NCBI GenBank assembly: GCA_029465975.1
Contig: CM055755.1
Coordinates: forward strand, 8,124,427-8,188,426
DNA length: 64,000 nucleotides
Reading direction: 5' to 3'
Source: Dallia pectoralis
Lineage: Eukaryota > Chordata > Actinopteri > Esociformes > Umbridae
The position numbers and the translations under genes are program-made. Positions 1-13,400 of the stretch are shown in pieces (the stretch's first letter is position 1; every line of letters starts with the position of its first letter). The notes beneath the pieces are model-generated. The model had not been told where the DNA came from. It saw only the letters and a program-made list of their open reading frames with translations, and searched no databases.

Positions 1-872
1 ACCTCCCCTGTCCTTTTCGCCGCTTGAGCCTGGTCAGCCATCTTGAGCTGCGGGGCGGCAGCCATCCTGTGCTGCGGGGCGGCAGCCATCCTGTGCTGCG
101 GGGCGACAGCCATCCTGTGCTGCGGGGAACCAGCCATCCTGTGCTGCGGGGCGGCAGCCATCTTGAGCTGAGGGGCGGCAGTCATCTTGTGCTGCGGGGC
201 GGCAGCCATCTTGTGCTGCGGGGCGGCAGCCATCTTGTGCTGCGGGGCGACCGCCATCTTGTGCTGCGGGGCGACCGCCATCTTGTGCTGCGGGGCGGCA
301 GCCATCTTGTGCTGCGGGGCGGCAGCCATCTTGTGCTGCGGGGCGGCAGCCATCTTGTGCTGCGGGGCGGCAGCCATCTTGTGCTGCGGGGCGGCAGCCA
401 TTTTGTGCTGCGGGGCGGCAGCCATCTTGAGCTGCGGGGCGGCAGCCATCTCGTGCTGCCGAGCAGCTCTCAGGGGTGGTGAGGTGGAGGGCAGAAACGA
501 GGAAGGTGAGACAGGAATCAGCTGGAGGGTGAAAGGATCCCAGCGAAACCTCCCCTCCATGTACTCCTCCTCCTCGGACTCGTCCTCAGACTCGGAGTCC
601 TCAGCACCATAGGGCTCCCAGCCGTACTCCCCCTCCAGATACTCCTCATCCTCGCTGCGGAGTGACTCTCTCCACTCACGCAATGCTGCGTAGTCCGCCG
701 GTAACCAGATAGCTGGCGGAGTGGATGTTCGAGGAGGGAGGGGCGGTCCGCGCCGGATCGCGCACCGGCGAAAACATTCAGGGAACTCCGGAGACTGTCC
801 GTAAGTGGACGGACAGCTCTTCTTTCTCCGCTGTGTCATAGTGTGTCGGGTCATTCTGTGAGGGTCTGCCAT
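1..872 (-). CDS. Gag-like retroelement ORF, 3' end outside window
   Basis: The minus-strand frame is open from ATG at 872-870 (further in-frame ATGs at 854 and 839) to base 1, about 290 codons with no stop. The N-terminal part is basic (TQRRKK near 835). A tryptophan- and acid-rich stretch with runs of Glu/Asp/Ser lies around 540-690. From about 460 down, an 8-residue unit of the type MAAAPQHK is repeated about 17 times (24-bp DNA unit), and non-repetitive sequence resumes at about 40. The frame starts inside the LTR-like block, which fits a gag-like polyprotein, but I recognise no capsid or zinc-knuckle motif. Plus-strand frames across the same repeats are open only because the unit length is a multiple of three. 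Confidence 0.5.
   Translation of the reverse strand, partial: MADPHRMTRHTMTQRRKKSCPSTYGQSPEFPECFRRCAIRRGPPLPPRTSTPPAIWLPADYAALREWRESLRSEDEEYLEGEYGWEPYGAEDSESEDESEEEEYMEGRFRWDPFTLQLIPVSPSSFLPSTSPPLRAARQHEMAAAPQLKMAAAPQHKMAAAPQHKMAAAPQHKMAAAPQHKMAAAPQHKMAAAPQHKMAVAPQHKMAVAPQHKMAAAPQHKMAAAPQHKMTAAPQLKMAAAPQHRMAGSPQHRMAVAPQHRMAAAPQHRMAAAPQLKMADQAQAAKRTGE
40..462. repeat. 24-bp minisatellite inside the gag-like ORF
   Basis: About 17 tandem copies of a GC-rich 24-bp unit (core GGGGCGGCAGCCATCTTGTG on the plus strand). Variation is mostly single-base, and length is always a multiple of three, so the minus-strand frame stays open across the array. Confidence 0.9.
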
Positions 873-1411
873 GCAGATCCCAAGGAGTAGACACAATCGC
901 AGAGAAGTTTTTCCAAAAAAGGGTTTTATTCTCCTCCAGGCAGGACAGGCACTAGAAACGAGAACTTAACAAGACACAGAAACAAAACATCAGAACAGAC
1001 ACAGATCACATCCCCTAAAATACCGGCCTACCTCTACTCCACCCTACCAAAGACAAAACTAACCAGCACAGGAAAACATTGACACAAAAGATTCCTACAA
1101 ACACATAACGAAATAACCAGCCTAGGAATAAACACAGACACGAAACATTCCTACACCCAAAGAACTAACAATCATAGAATTAACACAGACCAGAAACAGA
1201 AACCACGTACCTTAACAAGACAATGACCCGACAAACACACAGGATAACAGGGAAGACTAAATACTACACATAACGAGGACTAACAAGCAACAGGTGAGAA
1301 AAAGGGCGGGAAAATAAAGGTAATGATGAAACCCTATGAACACCCACAAGATGGAGACAAACAAGCACACCACGACACAGGAACACACGGGAACACCTGT
1401 GAACCATGACA
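834..1411 (-). repeat. Putative 5' LTR
   Basis: This is a 578-bp block with TG...CA termini in minus orientation, a terminal TGTCAT/ATGACA inverted repeat and an internal AATAAA signal. It lies directly upstream of the gag-like frame. No second copy is in the window for comparison. Confidence 0.5.
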
Positions 1412-2566
1412 ATAAGAGGGTAAACCCATAACTTCACAGATAATCACAAGCACATAAGGATATTAAATAAAACAATACAATTCCCTGCTAAAGTCTCTGT
1501 GATGTTCAAATCGAGGCAGGACACAATAGCTGGGAAACCGAAGGACATAAATGAACAAAAGTTCACCAGCAGCCTACAACCGTAGACAGAAATAAGGAAC
1601 TAGAATAGATGGGTACAAAACATTACATTTTTTTAAACCAAGGATCTTAAATTGGGAAAGCTGTGAATTAAATAGGGTAGGGAAACCGGTGCTCGAAATA
1701 ATCCGAGAAAACTGGTGTCCATAATGAAATGAGACTGGGAGGGTGTTGGATTCACAGGCACGGCAGGCAGCTAAATGTGACAGCCTCTTTGATATCCCAA
1801 ATCTACACAAAGCCGTTAAACATGGATATTAGCCTCCAGCCGTAAAAAACATAATACATAAGAAATCTAAATGTAAATGTTCCCAACAGATCATCTGTAA
1901 GCAGCTCACATTTATATTATATATGAATATATTGGAATGCGTCTGTATTTCTTTTGTGTTTATCTTTTTTTTTTTTGGGGCTTTTTACTTTTTATGGAGA
2001 GACACAGTGTGTAAAGAGTGGGCAGATAGCTTGTGCTCAAACAACAGCATGGCAGATTCTTACCCATGATGCATTGAGACAGGTAACGTTGCAGCCAGGA
2101 GGCCGGACACAGGAGGAGATGAGACATAACAAGAAAACAGGACAGAAGTTAGCGAAAATAAAACCAAGCAAACCCCTTTGCAATCCGTTGCCCTCTTGAA
2201 GACTTATTTTGTTTGCTACAGCAAATCAGGGGATGATTTGGGATACAAACTGTGGCAGCTGTAGCCGACTCTTCCATGTTTTGTTGTTTTATCCAAGGAG
2301 TTATTAGCACATTCCGGAGTGATGCTAGACAATGTACCGTCTTATTACACTTAACTTTAGTTGTAATAATTAACTCATTACACAAGTTTATTTGAGTTCA
2401 GAATTACATTGTTTGGCTTCAAAACTGCAGAGATGTTCTAAATATCTGTCTCTGAAAGTGAATTACCTTCAGTGGTCAGCCAGACGACGACACAACTGCT
2501 GACTTAAACAGCCTTTTATTTCAATACTTAAGAATGATGACCTTTTTTGATTTGACCTGTCTCAAG
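1412..2566. other. No gene recognised; left flank of the giant gene
   Basis: AT-rich sequence between the retroelement and the first recognised exon. Short ORFs occur on both strands (for example 1954-2199 plus), but none has the cysteine pattern or the splice phase needed to be the preceding exon. The upstream exons with the start codon and signal peptide are probably left of the window. Confidence 0.5.
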
Positions 2567-4400
2567 GAATGACAAATACAGTTCCATGTGAAAGAGGGTT
2601 CTATTGTCCTTTTGGATCTGTCAATCAACGTCCATGTCCGGCCGGGACATACGGAAACCTCTCAGGATTGGCTGAGGAATCAGAGTGCTCTTTGTGTGAA
2701 CCTGGAATGTACTGTAAAGGAAAAGGTACAAAGAAAGTATATTATATTATTAAAGTTGGCTGTATATTAGAGACATGTAGGTAGTATGTTATAAACAGAA
2801 AGGCTGTATATTAGAAATGTATACTCTGTTATCATGTTGTTTGACCTGAAACCACTTTGTTCATCTGAATATCTGTCTTTAAGGGAATACTTCCCCCAGT
2901 GGTCAGTGCAGTGCTGGGTTTGTTTGTGTTGGAGGTGCCTCTCTACCATCTCCCTCAGACAACATAACAGGAGCTCTATGTCCAGCTGGAAATTACTGTC
3001 CTGTTGGGAGCTCTACCCCAGCACCCTGTCCTAAAGGCACATTCAGGTACCCAGTATATGTGTTTCACTGTGGTTTTCTTCCAAAATTCGACCCACCAGG
3101 GAGTTTTTCCTAGCCGCTGTGTCTCAACTTGTTGATGTGTGCTCTGTCTGGTTCAGACTGGGTGTTTGTCCAAGCACCTTTTGACAACTTGTTGTAAAAA
3201 CGGCTATATAAAATAAACGTGATATTGATATCCAGGCCCTTATTAACATACACTATACGGCCAAAAGTTTGTGGACACCGCGAAGAGAAGTGTTATTCAA
3301 TTCAACTTTGTAAAAATAACTGATAACATTAAACGAGTCATACAGCATACATTATTAGGCATTAATGAACCATGCATCAATAACCTTGACCTTCAGATAA
3401 TATAACGCATGCATAAAGACACGCCTTCTAAACCAGTGCCATGAAAGACAAAGAAACATGTGCTCATTCAACCTTTCAATAAAGAGCGGAACATGATCAG
3501 AGACAGATCAGGCAAGCACTCCATTTGGATTCAAAGGCAAAAGGTTCACAACCACAGATCAAACCAGAAGGTCCACAACTAATACACCAAAGGAATTCTA
3601 ACTGAACCCAGTTTCACTACTTATTCAATTATATTGTCCAGGCAGTGGCCACCTGTGTTATATTGTCCAGGCCGTGGTTGTTGTTGATGTTTCGAATGTT
3701 CACAAGAATATTTTATTCCAGTGAGCTGATAGGCCTGACAGAATCCTCCCAGTGCCGTAGATGCTTTCCTGGGTTCTACTGTGCCCAGCCGGGCCTCTCA
3801 GCTGTGACAGATGCCTGTCAGCCTGGTGAGAAATTATTCAACACTGTGTATTGGTATGTTAAATTGGTTTAACCTCTAATTAACCAAGTAGGTCGATTGA
3901 GAACAAATTCTCATATGCTACAGCGACGCGGGGGAGAAAATGGGGATTGAACCGAGGAGATCATACATACAGAGCATGCACACTACCACTGAGATACCAA
4001 CTGCTCCTAATCCTTGTTTGAGGAAAACCTGTTTAATCTATTTATGGGCCTCTGGTGTCATGAGTGTTCTCATGTACCCCCTGTCGTTAGACCAAGTACG
4101 CCCAAGGGGTCCTCGTGGCCCTGGTTGGGAACCACTGCTGTATTCTGTATGTGAGTTAACGCATGTGTGTTTGCATGTGATAACACCTTTTGATTGAACG
4201 TGCTGTCATATATGTGTGTGTAGGTTTCTACTGCTTGGAGGGATCCCAGAAGGCTGCCCCCGTGTCCAGTGTGTTTGGTGGGCCTTGTTACTCAGGCCAC
4301 TACTGTGAGAGGGGAAGCAGTGTGCCCACCCCCTGCCCTGCTGGCACCCATAATAATCACACTGGAGGGACCCGGGTCGACTGTGAACCCTGTCCTGATG
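2567..4400 (+). CDS. Giant gene exons 1-4: first visible cysteine repeats
   Basis: Exons 2567-2725, 2884-3046, 3722-3825 and 4224-4400. They encode repeats of the form C-x-x-G-x-Y/F-C followed by P-C-P-x-G-T-Y, for example [33 protein letters not shown] and [11 protein letters not shown]. This is the GCC2/GCC3 signature found in ephrin receptors, SCUBE and SVEP1. Potential N-glycosylation sites include NLS, NTS and NIT. Exon 1 opens in phase 1, so at least one coding exon lies upstream. Confidence 0.88.
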
Positions 4401-7400
4401 GTAAGTCTGTGACCTGACACTCTGGAGCCATCTGACATAACGTCATTTAATCCAGAATGCATCCGTTTAAGTCAGCATGTTATATGATGTTTGGGGGTTT
4501 GGGAAGAAACGGTATCTCTCTGTAAATATAATGGTACTGGTCTATACATTGTGAATATAATAGTACTGGTCTATACATTGTGAATATAATGGTACTGGTC
4601 TATACATTGTAAATATAATGGTACTGGTCTATACATTGTAAATATAATGGTACTGGTCTATACATTGTGAATATAATGGTACTGGTCTATACATTGTGAA
4701 TATAATGGTACTGGTCTATACATTGTGAATATAATAGTACTGGTCTATACATTGTAAATATAATGGTACTGGTCTATACATTGTGAATATAATAGTACTG
4801 GTCTATACATTGTGAATATAATAGTACTGGTCTATACATTGTGAATATAATGGTACTGGTCTATACATTGTAAATATAATGGTACTGGTCTATACATTGT
4901 AAATATAATGGTACTGGTCTATACATCGTAAATATAATGGTACTGGTCTATACATTGGACTGAATCTCTTCCATCCATAATTTGTACTTTGTCTCATAGG
5001 TTATATTGTACGGTATCTGGTTGGTGCATAGTGCACCATCCATTCACATTGTACTGTGTCTCATCCATTCATATTGTACTGTGTCTCATCCATTCATATT
5101 GTACTGTGTCTCATCCATTCATAGTGTACTGTGTCTCATCCATTTATAGTGTATTATGTCTGATCCATTCATATTGTACTGTGTCTCATCCATTCATATT
5201 GTATTGTGTCTCATCCATTTATAGTGTATTATGTCTGATCCATTCATATTGTATTGTGTCTCATCCATTCATATTGTACTGTGTCTCATCCATTCATATT
5301 GTATTGTGTCTCATCCATTTATAGTGTATTATGTCTCATCCATTCATATTGTATTGTGTCTCATCCATTTATAGTGTATTATGTCTGATCCATTCATATT
5401 GTATTGTGTCTCATCCATTCATATTGTACTGTGTCTCATCCATTCATATTGTATTGTGTCTCATCCATTCATATTGTACTGTGTCTCATCCATTCATATT
5501 GTACTGTGTCTCATCCATTTATAGTGTATTATGTCTGATCCATTCATATTGTATTGTGTCTCATCCATTCATATTGTACTGTGTCTCATCCATTCATATT
5601 GTATTGTGTCTCATCCATTTATAGTGTATTATGTCTCATCCATTCATATTGTATTGTGTCTCATCCATTTATAGTGTATTATGTCTGATCCATTCATATT
5701 GTATTGTGTCTCATCCATTCATATTGTACTGTGTCTCATCCATTCATATTGTATTGTGTCTCATCCATTTATAGTGTATTATGTCTGATCCATTCATATT
5801 GTATTGTGTCTCATCCATTCATATTGTACTGTGTCTCATCCATTCATATTGTATTGTGTCTCATCCATTTATAGTGTATTATGTCTGATCCATTCATATT
5901 GTATTGTGTCTCATCCATTCATATTGTACTGTGTCTCATCCATTCATATTGTATTGTGTCTCATCCATTTATAGTGTATTATGTCTGATCCATTCATATT
6001 GTACTGTGTCTCATCCATTCATATTGTACTGTGTCTCATCCATTCATATTGTACTGTGTCTCATCCATTCATATTGTATTGTGTCTCATCCATTTATAGT
6101 GTATTATGTCTGATCCATTCATATTGTATTGTGTCTCATCCATTCATATTGTATTGTGTCTCATCCATTTATAGTGTATTATGTCTGATCCATTCATATT
6201 GTATTATGTCTCATCCATTCATATTGTACTGTGTCTCATCCATTCATATTGTACTGTGTCTCATCCATTCATATTGTACTGTGTCTCATCCATTCATATT
6301 GTACTGTGTCTCATCCATTCATATTGTATTGTGTCTCATCCATTTATAGTGTATTATGTCTGATCCATTCATATTGTATTATGTCTCATCCATTCATATT
6401 GTATTGTGTCTCATCCATTCATATTGTATTATGTCTCATCCATTCATATTGTATTATGTCTCATTCATATTGTTCTGCCATATTAGGCTGGTTTCAGGAC
6501 TTGGCGGGCCAGAGGCAGTGTCAACCCTGTCCCCCAGGTTTTCACTGCCCGTCCGTCAGCACCAGTGGCACAGACAGAGCCCCCATCCTGCCTCTGCCCT
6601 GCCCAGCTGGTTACGCCTGTCCAGGAGATGGTCCCTTCAGCCAACCCTACCCCTGTCCCAAAGGCACCTACAGCCCCAGCCTGGGCATCACTTCTCTTGG
6701 TGAGAAATCAAATACTCGGAACATTTGCAAATAGATCATATGTGCCATAGCTTCTATTGGTTACAAATATGTTGCCTTGAAATGGTAGACCTCTACCACA
6801 TTGGGTTAAATTAAATTAAAAACGTTTTTAATGAGAGCCCTTCCTCCCTCTGTGTAGGCCAGTGCATGCCGTGCCCAGCTGGGCAGTTCTGTGGATCTGA
6901 AGGTCTAGTTGAGCCAACTGGGCCTTGTTCTTCCGGGTTCCTGTGTGTTTCCAGGGCCACGATACCCAACCCCACCGACAATAGGACAGGGTCACTGTGC
7001 CCCGCTGGACTATACTGCCAACTGGGACTCAGAGCAGGTGGAGAACTAGAGAACTCAGCAATGTTAAACCTTACATCAATGATGGTAATAACGGGGTAGC
7101 TTACATCAATGATGGTAATAACGGGGTAGCTTACATTAATGAGGGTAATAACGCGGTACCTTACATTAATGAGGGTAATAACGGGGTACCTTACATTAAT
7201 GAGGGTAATAACGGGGTACCTTACATTAATGATGGTAATAACGGGGTACCTTACATTAATGAGGGTAATAACGGGGTACCTTACATTAATGATGGTAAAA
7301 ACGGGGTACCTTACATTAATGATGGTAATAACCTTACATTAATGAGGGGGTACCTTACATTAATGAGGGTAATAACGGGTACCTTACATTAATGAGGGTA

Positions 7401-10400
7401 ATAACGGGTGCCTTACCTTACCTTACATTAATGATGGTAATAACGGGTACCTTACATTAATGAGGGTAATAACGGGTACCTTACATTAATGATGGTAATA
7501 ACGGGGTACCTTACATTAATGATGGTAATAACGGGGTACCTTACATTAATGAGGGTAATAACGGGGTACCTTACATTAATGATGGTAATAACGGGGTACC
7601 TTACATTAATGATGGTAATAACGGGGTACCTTACATTAATGATGGTAATAACGGGGTACCTTACATTAATGAGGGTAATAACGGGGTACCTTACATTAAT
7701 GAGGGTAATAACGGGGTACCTTACATTAATGAGGGTAATAACGGGGTACCTTACATTAATGAGGGTAATAACGGGGTACCTTACATTAATGAGGGTAATA
7801 ACGGGGTACCTTACATTAATGAGGGTAAAAACGGGGTACCTTACATTAATGAGGGTAATAACGGGGTACCTTACATTAATGAGGGTAATAACGGGGTACC
7901 TTACATTAATGAGGGTAATAACGGGGTAGCTTACATCAATGAGGGTAATAACGGGGTAGCTTACATTAATGATGGCATGTGTGTTGCAGGTGCCTGTACC
8001 CCAGGGTTCTACTGTGACTGGGGTTCTAGTAGTCCTGAGGAGGCCATGTGCCCAGCCGGCTACTTCTGTCCAGGGGGAACCAGGACACCCTTACTCTGCC
8101 CTGGAGGGACGCAGAGTTCAGTCAGAGGCAACAGCCACCAGGACAACTGTACCATATGTCCTGCGGGTTACTACTGTCAGGGTGGGTTGAGAGGATTTGA
8201 GTTCAACACAATTCACAATTTAACACATGTAAAGCTGGAATCAGCAGTTCAAACAAAGTTTCTCACAAAGAGTCCCTGTCTCGGTTTCTGAAAAAACTTT
8301 AGGTATGGTGCTGCTTAAATGTAACACTTTCCTGAATATTCATAGGCTTGATGAATATTCATAGACTGAATGAATCTGGAATATAGAATGCAGACTTTCC
8401 CAACCCTACCGCGGTGCCTCATTCTGTGCAGTGTTTCTCCCGTTACATGTTGTACTGCGTTACATACAGGAGACGGCGTGGTGCAGCCGGTGGTCTGTCC
8501 TCTGGGTCACTACTGTCCTCCTGGGTCGGCCATGGGCGTGCGGTTCCCCTGTCCTCCTGGAACAGTGCAGAGCCAGCTAGGAGCCACAAGTCTGGACCAC
8601 TGTCTGCCGTGCCCTGCAGGTGATGCGCACATAGAGGCTAAATATGCATTTACACCCACTTGGGTAACTATACAATATTCAAGTGACTTTCCCCAAGTTC
8701 CAGAGAAATTCCTGTTTCGGAGAGGGCTTTCACTGGGATTTCTAGGGGGGGGGGGGGTTATAGCTATGTAGAAATCAGACGAACAGATTCATCGATACGC
8801 ACGTTTAGCCGACTCGGACAAACACTCGGACGCCGCGGGCGTTGGCACAAATAATGATCGGTACAAATCGCACACACACCCTAGACACCGATGGACACTG
8901 GTTGAGGAGCCACACACACACATAATGACAGATGGGAACCGTGTGCGGAAACGGGGAAGACGAGACCCGACATGGATTGTAATATGAGACGGGACGGGGC
9001 GACGGTGGCTGGAAGTCCGATGACGTCGACCGCTGAAACTGTCGCGCGCCAGATGGAGGCGCCGGTGAGGTTACATGTCTTTGTGGCTCTGATCCAGTGC
9101 ACTTATAGGGTATATCTATGATCTGTCTCCTAAGGAATGTTCTGTGCGTTCCCTGGGCTCTCCGAGCCGACGGGGCCTTGTCAGGCAGGATACCACTGTC
9201 CTCCTGGGGCCATCAGCCCGAACGCCGCTGAATTCCAGGTACACGCGTTGCGTGTCTTGCAATGTGTTTGCTCTTCTTGTGCATTCAATACACAAGTGCA
9301 GTTTACCACAGGTGCCTGACAGGGAAAACGTTGCAACTACAACAAATCTAGATTCACAGCAGTCCAAACTGATTCACAGCAGTCCAAGCAGATTCAGATT
9401 TACAGCAGTCCAAACAGATTCACAGCAGTCCAAACAGATTCAGATTCACAGCAGTCCAAACAGATTCAGATTCACAGCAGTCCAAACAGATTCAGATTCA
9501 CAGCAGTCCAAACAGATTCACAGCAGTCCAAACAGATTCACAGCAGTCCAAACAGATTCAGATTCACAGCAGTCCAAACTGATTCACAGCAGTCCAAACT
9601 GATTCACAGCAGTCCAAACAGATTCAGATTCACAGCAGTCCAAACAGATTCAGATTCACAGCAGTCCAAACAGATTCACAGCAGTCCAAACAGATTCACA
9701 GCAGTCCAAACAGATTCACAGCAGTCCAAACAGATTCAGATTCACAGCAGTCCAAACAGATTCACAGCGGTCCAAACAGATTCACAGCAGTCCAAACAGA
9801 TTCAGATTCACAGCAGTCCAAACAGATTCACAGCGGTCCAAACAGATTCACAGCAGTCCAAACAGATTCAGATTCACAGCAGTCCAAACAGATTCAAAGC
9901 AGTCCAAACAGATTCAGATTCACAGCAGTCCAAACTGATTCACAGCAGTCCAAACTGATTCACAGCAGTCCAAACAGATTCACAGCAGTCCAAACAGATT
10001 CAGATTCACAGCAGTCCAAACAGATTCACAGCGGTCCAAACAGATTCATAGCAGTCCAAACAGATTCACAGCAGTCCAAACAGATTCACAGCAGTCCAAA
10101 CAGATTCAAAGCAGTCCAAACAGATTCAGATTCCCAGCAGTCCAAACTGATTCACAGCAGTCCAAACTGATTCACAGCAGTCCAAACAGATTCACAGCAG
10201 TCCAAACAGATTCAGATTCACAGCAGTCCAAACAGATTCACAGCAGTCCAAACAGATTCACAGCAGTACAAAAAGATTCAGATTCACAGCAGTCCAAACT
10301 GATTCACAGCAGTCCAAACTGATTCACAGCAGTCCAAACAGATTCACAGCGGTCCAAACAGATTCATAGCAGTCCAAACAGATTCACAGCGGTCCAAACA

Positions 10401-13400
10401 GATTCATAGCAGTCCAAACAGGCAACAAGGAATCAATGTATCATTTAATCGTTTTGTTTTTCAGGGAAATTCCACAAGTACGAATTTGTGCCCCCGTGGT
10501 TACTACTGCCCTGCTGGTACTGGCTACCCTCTTCCCTGCCCCCCTGGCACTCTCTCCACCTCCCCGGGACTGAGGGGCTTAGAGGAGTGCCAGTCTTGTC
10601 CTTCTGGGCACTTCTGTGACAGGCCCGGTCTGTCCTTGGATGCAGCGCTGTGTAGCTCTGGGTAACACAAGCACATGCTGCTCCTGTCCTAATGAGCAAC
10701 CCCCCGGCCAAAACCCGACTAAAGGCCATCTTTTTTTAGCAATTTATCTCTCCAGTGACCTGGAAAATAATGACTTAGCCAAAAAAAACAGCGGCCCTAA
10801 CTCCTTGTCTGTTCACGCTATTCGAGCTCTCTGTTTTGTGAGAGAAGACACTCGAGCCGGTCACGTATTATGGATCGAGCTAAGCATTTCCTGTTTACAC
10901 GTTGATCCGCTAATCTGCAGTCTGTGGCCGACTCTGTCATCACTCAGGTACGTCTGTCTGGAGGGGAGCATCACTTCCCGTCCCTCTGGTGGTCGCCATG
11001 GGTACCCGTGCCCGGCGGGGCATTACTGTCCCACTGGCACAGCTATAGAGGTACCATGTGAGCCTGGCACTTACAGCCCGTCACTCGGCTCTGCCCGCTG
11101 CCTCACCTGTCCTAATGGCACCGCGTGTTCCTCCTCGGGCACACGAGAGGCCTCCCTATGTCCGGCTGGTAAAGTTACACTAATAATGTGATATTGAATA
11201 TAACATAATGTAATATAATGTAGTATAATATAAACGTGTGATATGCTGTACAATCAATAGTTTTTCTATTACGGAGAACCACTAGAGGCACTAATCCACA
11301 CTTTTTTAAATGTGTTTTTGTTAATGGTTTGTGTTTGTCTCCTTGCGGCAGGTCATTTCTGTCCAGCAGGGTGTGTATTTCCCATTCCCTGTCCTGTAGG
11401 GACCCTCTATGACCAAACTGGGGGCCACTCCCCCTCTGTATGCAGGCCATGTCCCCCTGGACTCTACTGTGACATCCCTGGCATCTCAACACCACAAGGT
11501 CTAGAAAGACAGCCGAATAGTATTGGTCCCATTTGATACGAGTACTTATAGGGTCAAACTCTTGCCTCGACAGTCTGCTTCGGCTTAAAGGCCTGACTGA
11601 ATGCTCTGCATATGATGTGTAATTTGATATTAAATCTAAATGACCCTAATTTTTTACTAACAGATTGATAGCATGGAAACACAACGTACGGGCCAGACGG
11701 GGATATCAAATGTGTTGTGTTTAAAAGAATGTGGGCATGTTTATTTTGTGATTGTGTGTGTGTGTGTGTGTGTGTTTGATTGTTTTTACAGGCCAGTGCC
11801 AGCAGGGTTTTTTCTGCCAGGGCGGAGCTCCAGGTCCAGTTCCCCAGAGCTCAGCCTCCTTCCCCAGGAACGGCCCCTGCCCAGTGGGGCACTATTGTCT
11901 CTCTGGAAGCCTCTCCCCTCTGCCGTGTCCAGCAGGCAGCATCCGAAACCAGACAGGTATCAACATTCTATTTATTCTGGCTGTCAATTAACCGAGTCAG
12001 TTGAAGAACTCCAATTCATTTTGAGGGGATTCGTCCTGACACCACTGTCTCATTGTTCGTCTGGGAGTTGCCTTAGAAACGTCCGTGCAGGTTGTCACTC
12101 AGCGTTGATTGAATCCCAGCACCTTTCTGATGTTTTTGTTTTAGATGTGTTAAGTGGAGACAATGAATAGAGCAGACACACACACACACACAAAGGACAG
12201 GTTTGCTCTGTAGTGGAGCATGTCACACACACACACACAAGATGTGATTGCTCTGTAGTGGAGCATGTCACACACACACCGGACGTGATTGCTCAGTGTG
12301 ACATGAATTACACTGAATTAATCAAGGATGTCTTGTCTTCCTGTTATCTGTCTTCCTGTTATCTGTCTTCCTGTTATCTGTCTTCCTGTTACATGTCTTC
12401 CTGTTACCTGTCTTCCTGTTACCTGTCTTCCTGTTATCTGTCTTCCTGTTATCTGTCCTCCTGTTACCTTTCTTCCTGTTATCTGTCTTCCTGTTACATG
12501 TCTTCCTGTTATCTGCCTACCTGTTATCTGTCTTCCTGTTATCTGTTTTCCTGTTACCTGTCTTCCTGTTATCTGTCTAACTGTTACCTGTCTTCCTGTT
12601 ATCTTTCTTCCTGTTACCTGTCTTTCTGTTATCTGTCTACCTGTTATCTGTCTTCCTGTTATCTGTCTTCCTGTTACCTGTCTTCCTGTTATCTGTCTAC
12701 CTGTTATCTGTCTTCCTGTTATCTGTCTTCCTGTTACCTGTCTTCCTGTTATCTGTCTAACTGTTACATGTCTTCCTGTTATCTTTCTTCCTGTTATCTG
12801 TCTTCCTGTTATCTGTCTTCCTGTTACCTGTCTTCCTGTTATATGTCTTCCTGTTACCTGTCTTCCTGTTATCTGTCTTCCTGTTATCTGTCTTCCTGGT
12901 ATCTGTCTTCCTGTTACCTGTCTTCCTGTTACTTGTCTTCCTGTTACCTGTCTTCCTGTTACCTGTCAGGTGGGTTGTCCATGGACAGCTGCTTCTCTTG
13001 TCCTCCTGGACACTACTGTTCTAATGAGGGCCTGGCTTCACCCACTGGTCTCTGTGCTCCTGGCTTCTACTGCCCGTTTGACTTCTCCTCCACCACGCCC
13101 TATGCCTTCCTTTGCCCTAAGGTGAGTCCTGCCCCGTCTCCCTCACTCCTCTCGACGTGGGTTAATCAACTGCACGGGCGAATGAATCCCTGGACAGGTT
13201 TTATCACTTCGGTTGTCAATGTTTTTAATGAGCTTGAAGCCTGAGGTGTTTGTGTCCTTAGGTCTTTCATGCTGCAATTAATGCTAATGTTTATGAAGGA
13301 CTGACTGTCCTCTGCGTGCTCTAATACATAAATGTAGAGATAGAGAATGAGGAAGGGCACACACTGCTGAGTCTAGATGGACTGCCAGGGGGCATGTGTG

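Larger units (their letters stand above)
1..1411 (-). mobile_element. LTR retrotransposon, 5' part, running off the left edge
   Basis: Read on the minus strand, an LTR-like block (1411 down to 834) begins TGTCATGG and ends ACTATGACA. These are the TG...CA ends of an LTR with a 6-bp inverted repeat TGTCAT/ATGACA. An AATAAA polyadenylation signal lies inside it (complement of about 923-930), as expected for the R region. The block is followed by a long open frame (1-872) that leaves the window. Only one LTR is visible, so the target-site duplication cannot be tested and the element may be complete outside the window. A Ty3/gypsy-like element is the likeliest class, but no protease or polymerase is visible and no clear primer-binding site was found. 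Confidence 0.6.

Noticed and set aside
1954..2199. Possible upstream exon of the giant gene
   Set aside because: It has a hydrophobic start and a GTAACG donor near 2081, but the frame would end in phase 0 or lack cysteines; it does not match the phase 1 entry of exon 1.
2569..2725. Met codon at 2569 as translation start
   Set aside because: An acceptor lies immediately before it, a cysteine module is already under way, and there is no signal peptide; it is an internal exon.
4989..6734. Overlapping [10 protein letters not shown] frames
   Set aside because: 25-bp array read in rotating frames; exon 5 starts at 6487.
12213..13244. 343-codon frame SSCYL repeats leading into GCC2 motifs
   Set aside because: The repeat part is the intronic pyrimidine array; the true exon starts at 12970 and the frame continues only by chance.
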